Part shown: positions 60,992 to 64,000 of the stretch, one piece after another
How the letters are laid out: each line of letters begins with the position of its first letter
Numbering within the stretch: the stretch's first letter is position 1
Assembly: GCF_044803115.1 (NCBI RefSeq)
Contig: NZ_CP085224.1
Coordinates: 4,960,001 to 5,024,000 of the forward strand
Direction: 5' to 3'
Length of the DNA stretch: 64,000 nt
Source: Caenispirillum salinarum_A
GTDB lineage: Bacteria > Pseudomonadota > Alphaproteobacteria > Rhodospirillales > Rhodospirillaceae
The notes under the pieces: model-generated
Database searches by the model: none
What the model saw: only the letters and a program-made list of their open reading frames with translations
Told to the model about the DNA's origin: nothing
Made by a program: the position numbers and the translations under genes

Positions 60992-63523
60992 CTATTCGTT
61001 GCGCAAAAGCGGCGCCGCCTTCACGCCCATGGCGCGCCAGGTGCCGGCGAAGCCCGCCCCCAGGGTCACCACCACGCAGGCCAGCACCGTGCCCGCGGCG
61101 ATCCAGGGCAGCCACGTCCAGGTGACCTCGCGCATGACGAAGGTCATCACCGCCCAGCCCACCACCGAGCCGATGGCGACGGCGATGACGCCCGTCGCCG
61201 CACCCAGGATGCCGTATTCCACCAGGAACGCCCGCAGCACGTCGCGCCGGGTGGCCCCCAGCACCTTCAGCACCACCGAATCGTAGACCCGGCGCCGGTG
61301 CCCCGCCGCGATGGCGCCCGCCAGCACCAGCGCACCGGCCAGCAGCGTCACGGCGGCCACCGCGCGCACGGCGTTTCCGGCCGCCGCGATGACCTGGTTG
61401 ACGGCATCCAGCGCGTCCTTCACCCGCAGGGCGGAGACGTTGGACAGGCGATCGGCCATCAGGCGCTCCAGCGCATCCGCCGCCGGGCCGTCGGCCTGCA
61501 CGGTGGCGATCCAGGTGCGCGGCGCGCCGGCGAGCGTGTTGGGGCTGAACAGGAAGCTGAAGTTCATGCTCAAGGAGCCCCAGTTCACGTTGCGCAGGTT
61601 GGCGATCTCGCCGGTGATGGCGCGGCCCAGCACGTTGACGGTCACCGTGTCGCCGACGCCGACGCCCAGCCCCTCGGCGATGTTCTGGGCCAGGCTGATC
61701 TGCGGCGTGCCCTGCCAGTCGGCCGGCCACCACTCGCCGGCGACGATCTCGGCGTTGGACGGCGGCTCGGCGGCGGACGACAGGCCCCGGTCGCCGCGCA
61801 CGGTCCAGCGCACCTCCGGGTCCACGTTCTCGATGACCACGGGCTCGCCCTTGAGGTGGGTGATGTTGCCGCGGATCATGTCGGCCATCTGCACGATCGA
61901 GGCGCCCTCGACCTCGGCGACCGTCTGCTCGAACGTTTCAACCTGGCCCGGCTGGATGTCGATGAAGAAGAACGTGGGCGCCTGGTCCGGCAGGTTCTCG
62001 TTGATGGTGCGCGACAGGTTGCCCTCGATCTGCGCCACCGCCACCAGAACGGTCAGCCCCAGGCCCAGCGACAGCACAACGGACGCCGTCGGAGCGCCCG
62101 GCCGGTGCAGGTTCGCCAGCGCCAGCCGCAGGCCCGGCCGCCCGCGCGCCGCCGCGGACTGGCGGGCGGCCAGCGCCTTCACCACCCACGCCGCAGCCCG
62201 GAACAGCGCCAGCGACACCACCGAGCCGACGACGAACCACGCCGCCAGCACCGGATTGTCGGCCGTGACGATGGTCAGCGCCGCCAGCAGGCCGGCCAGC
62301 ACCAGGATGCTCGCCAGGTCCCGCCCATGCGGCATGCCGCCGGGCGTTGCAACCACGCTGCGGAACAGGGCGGCGGCGCGGATGGCGCGGGTGCGCGACA
62401 GCGGCCACAGGGCGAAGACCAGCGCCGTCAGCACGCCGAACCCGGCCGCCTTGACCAGCGGCCATGGATAGATCGCCGCCTTCGCCTCCACCGGCAGCAG
62501 GCCCTTGAGCGCGCCGGAGGCCACGAAGGGCACCACCGCCCCCAGCACCAGCCCGAGCCCGATGCCAAGCGCGGCGATCAGCGTGATCTGGATCAGGTAG
62601 ATGTGAAAGATGCGCCGGCTGGATGCGCCCAGGCACTTGAGCGTCGCGATGGTGTTCACGCGGCTGTCCAGGAAGGCCTTCACCGCGTTGGCGACGCCGA
62701 TGCCGCCCACCAGAAGCGCGGTCAGACCGACCAGCGTCAGGAAAAGGGTGATGTTGCCCAGGAAGCGCTCGAACCCCGGCGCGGCCCGGTCCAGCCCGCG
62801 CAACTGCCAGCCGGCGTCGGGGAACTGCTCCGCCAGGGCGGCGCGCAGCGCCTCCACCCGGTCGGTGGCGACGCGGGTCTCGTATTCGATCAGCGTGCCC
62901 GGCTGGATCAGGCCAGTCGCCTCGACCGCCTCGTTGGCCAGCAGGACCGTGGGACCGAAGCTGAAGACGCGGTTGGCGCGGTCGGGCTGGACGATGAGGG
63001 CGGCACGCACCTCCACGTCCAGGTCGCCGAGACGGATGGTGTCGCCGACGTCGATCCCCAGACGCGCCAGAAGGGCCGGGTCCACCGCCGTGCCCCACGT
63101 ACCGTCCCGCCGGGCCAGCGCCTCGGACAGCGGCATGGCGGGGTCCAGTTCCACCGCACCGTAAAGGGGATAGGCGTCGTCGACGCCCTTCATCTGCACC
63201 AGCGTGCTGTCGCCGCCGCCGCGGGCCATGGTGCGCAGCTCGCTGGTCAGCGAGGTGCGGCCAAAGCTGTCCATCAGCGCCATCTGCTCGGGCGTCGGCG
63301 GGCGGTAGGTGAGTTCCACCTCCAGGTCGCCGCCCAGGATGACCCGCGCGTCGGCCTCAAGCCCGCGCTGCACGGCCTCGTTGGTCGATCCGGCGGCGGC
63401 GATGGCGGCCACCCCCAGCGCCAGGCACGCCAGGAAGATGCGGAACCCGCTCAGGCCCCCGCGCAGCTCCCGCAGCGCGAAGCGCCACGCGACCGGAAGG
63501 TTTGCGAAGCGGGCGGCGGCCAT
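60992..63523 (-). CDS. FtsX/YbbP-type ABC transporter permease
   Basis: An 843-residue membrane protein of the YbbP type, with an N-terminal helix, a large periplasmic domain (about 50-250), a first FtsX block, several central helices, a second periplasmic domain, and a C-terminal FtsX block ending VTLGAGFAGTWRAMGVKAAP. Such permeases work with an ATPase (YbbA) and an esterase-like partner in envelope lipid or lipoprotein handling. The partner genes are not within the window, and a methyltransferase gene precedes it by 4 bases. Confidence 0.93.
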   Translation of the reverse strand: MAAARFANLPVAWRFALRELRGGLSGFRIFLACLALGVAAIAAAGSTNEAVQRGLEADARVILGGDLEVELTYRPPTPEQMALMDSFGRTSLTSELRTMARGGGDSTLVQMKGVDDAYPLYGAVELDPAMPLSEALARRDGTWGTAVDPALLARLGIDVGDTIRLGDLDVEVRAALIVQPDRANRVFSFGPTVLLANEAVEATGLIQPGTLIEYETRVATDRVEALRAALAEQFPDAGWQLRGLDRAAPGFERFLGNITLFLTLVGLTALLVGGIGVANAVKAFLDSRVNTIATLKCLGASSRRIFHIYLIQITLIAALGIGLGLVLGAVVPFVASGALKGLLPVEAKAAIYPWPLVKAAGFGVLTALVFALWPLSRTRAIRAAALFRSVVATPGGMPHGRDLASILVLAGLLAALTIVTADNPVLAAWFVVGSVVSLALFRAAAWVVKALAARQSAAARGRPGLRLALANLHRPGAPTASVVLSLGLGLTVLVAVAQIEGNLSRTINENLPDQAPTFFFIDIQPGQVETFEQTVAEVEGASIVQMADMIRGNITHLKGEPVVIENVDPEVRWTVRGDRGLSSAAEPPSNAEIVAGEWWPADWQGTPQISLAQNIAEGLGVGVGDTVTVNVLGRAITGEIANLRNVNWGSLSMNFSFLFSPNTLAGAPRTWIATVQADGPAADALERLMADRLSNVSALRVKDALDAVNQVIAAAGNAVRAVAAVTLLAGALVLAGAIAAGHRRRVYDSVVLKVLGATRRDVLRAFLVEYGILGAATGVIAVAIGSVVGWAVMTFVMREVTWTWLPWIAAGTVLACVVVTLGAGFAGTWRAMGVKAAPLLRNE

Positions 63524-63527
63524 GATG

Positions 63528-64000
63528 TCAGTCCTCGGTCTTGCGCCAGGCGATGAACCCGCCGAACAGGAAAGCCTGGAAGAAGTGCTCGGGCGCCGTG
63601 AAGCCGGCCTCGTCCAGCAGGTCGGTCAGGCGCGACAGCGGCACGAAATGAACGTCGCGCTCCACATGGCGGCGGCCCTTCTCCACCTCCACCGGATCGA
63701 TGCCGTTGCCCAGTTGCCAGTGCATCCAGGCATCCATGATGAGCTGGTGGCGCGGGCTGCCGGGCGTCTCGTGCATGTCCGCCAGGATCAGCGGTGCGCC
63801 GGGCTTCATGCGCGCCGCGATGCTTTTCAGAAGCGTGAGCTTGGTGCCGTCGTCGGGCAGGAAGTGCATGACCAGCAGACAGGTGGCGGCGTCGAAGGCC
63901 GTTTCCTCCGCCGGCAGGTCGGCGCAGAGGCAGGGATGCAGGCCGCAGCGCTCCGCCACCGGATGGCCCTTGATGCGGTCCTCGGCGATGGCGAGCATGC
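63528..64000 (-). CDS. Class I SAM-dependent methyltransferase (partial)
   Basis: The 3' part of a methyltransferase gene that continues beyond the right edge. The visible 156 residues show AATCLLVMHFLPDDGTKLTLL, the motif IV region, and GAPLILADMHETPGS followed by DVHFVPLSRLTDLLDEAGF, the common C-terminal half of such enzymes. The SAM-binding motif I is outside the window. It ends 4 bases before the FtsX-type gene, so the two are probably co-transcribed. Substrate unknown. Confidence 0.82.
   Translation of the reverse strand, partial: MLAIAEDRIKGHPVAERCGLHPCLCADLPAEETAFDAATCLLVMHFLPDDGTKLTLLKSIAARMKPGAPLILADMHETPGSPRHQLIMDAWMHWQLGNGIDPVEVEKGRRHVERDVHFVPLSRLTDLLDEAGFTAPEHFFQAFLFGGFIAWRKTED

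Noticed and set aside
61298..63556. 752-codon plus-strand frame opposite the FtsX-type permease
   Set aside because: It is antisense to a gene with clear membrane and FtsX features; composition is dominated by Gln/Arg/His.

Overview
The window is a contiguous piece of a GC-rich, gene-dense bacterial chromosome. Its proteins resemble those of Alphaproteobacteria, most likely a member of the Rhodospirillales. This is inferred from the ffh-rpsP-rimM-trmD-rplS order followed by leuCDB, a pheA/kdsB/membrane-cytochrome-c cluster, the opgG/opgH pair, and a branched-chain-type ABC transporter flanked by two acyl-CoA ligases. I found no rRNA, tRNA, insertion sequence, prophage or CRISPR array. Almost every gene is intact; only the two window edges cut genes (opgG on the left, a methyltransferase on the right).

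Layout. 1-3.0 kb: osmoregulated periplasmic glucan genes opgG (partial), a small membrane protein and opgH. 3.0-3.5 kb: two small orphan genes. 3.5-12.4 kb, all on the minus strand: a five-component LivKHMGF-type importer framed by a long-chain-type acyl-CoA synthetase and a PaaK-type ligase, a probable uptake-and-activation module for an unidentified carboxylic acid. 12.8-18.6 kb: aconitase, an unknown gene of lower GC, and leuB, leuD, a small acidic protein and leuC. 20.4-24.5 kb: the rplS-trmD-rimM-rpsP-ffh translation and secretion operon, with a good sigma70 promoter. 24.6-33.7 kb: DUF3072, a 4Fe-4S protein, an unknown helical protein, a lipoprotein with an EI24 membrane protein, an adenosine-kinase-like PfkB kinase, typA/bipA, an HTH gene, an AmpG-like permease and hemW. 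33.7-36.0 kb: a VTT/DedA-like membrane protein and a phospholipase-D-like protein.

36.0-38.9 kb is the most striking region. It encodes a photoactive yellow protein (PYP) homologue that keeps the chromophore Cys, Tyr and Glu, co-directional with a soluble sensor histidine kinase. Divergent from it is a short AMP-forming ligase of the kind that activates p-coumarate for PYP. The two transcription units appear to share an overlapping bidirectional promoter with a common -10 element. I read this as a self-contained blue-light sensing cassette (photoreceptor, chromophore-activating enzyme, kinase). The ligase also has an N-terminal stretch that looks like an acyl carrier domain.

38.9-64 kb: several small unknown proteins, a renalase-like FAD enzyme, msrA, a universal stress protein, argG, pheA, kdsB, a membrane-anchored cytochrome c with two near-identical haem domains and an FNR/FixK-like box upstream, a PAS-like protein, murJ, ppa, a macro-domain protein, a DUF123 protein, small secreted and zinc-ribbon proteins, an EamA transporter, IclR and MarR regulators, a leucyl aminopeptidase, a TAXI-type solute-binding protein, an HNH protein, an FtsX-type permease and the partial methyltransferase.
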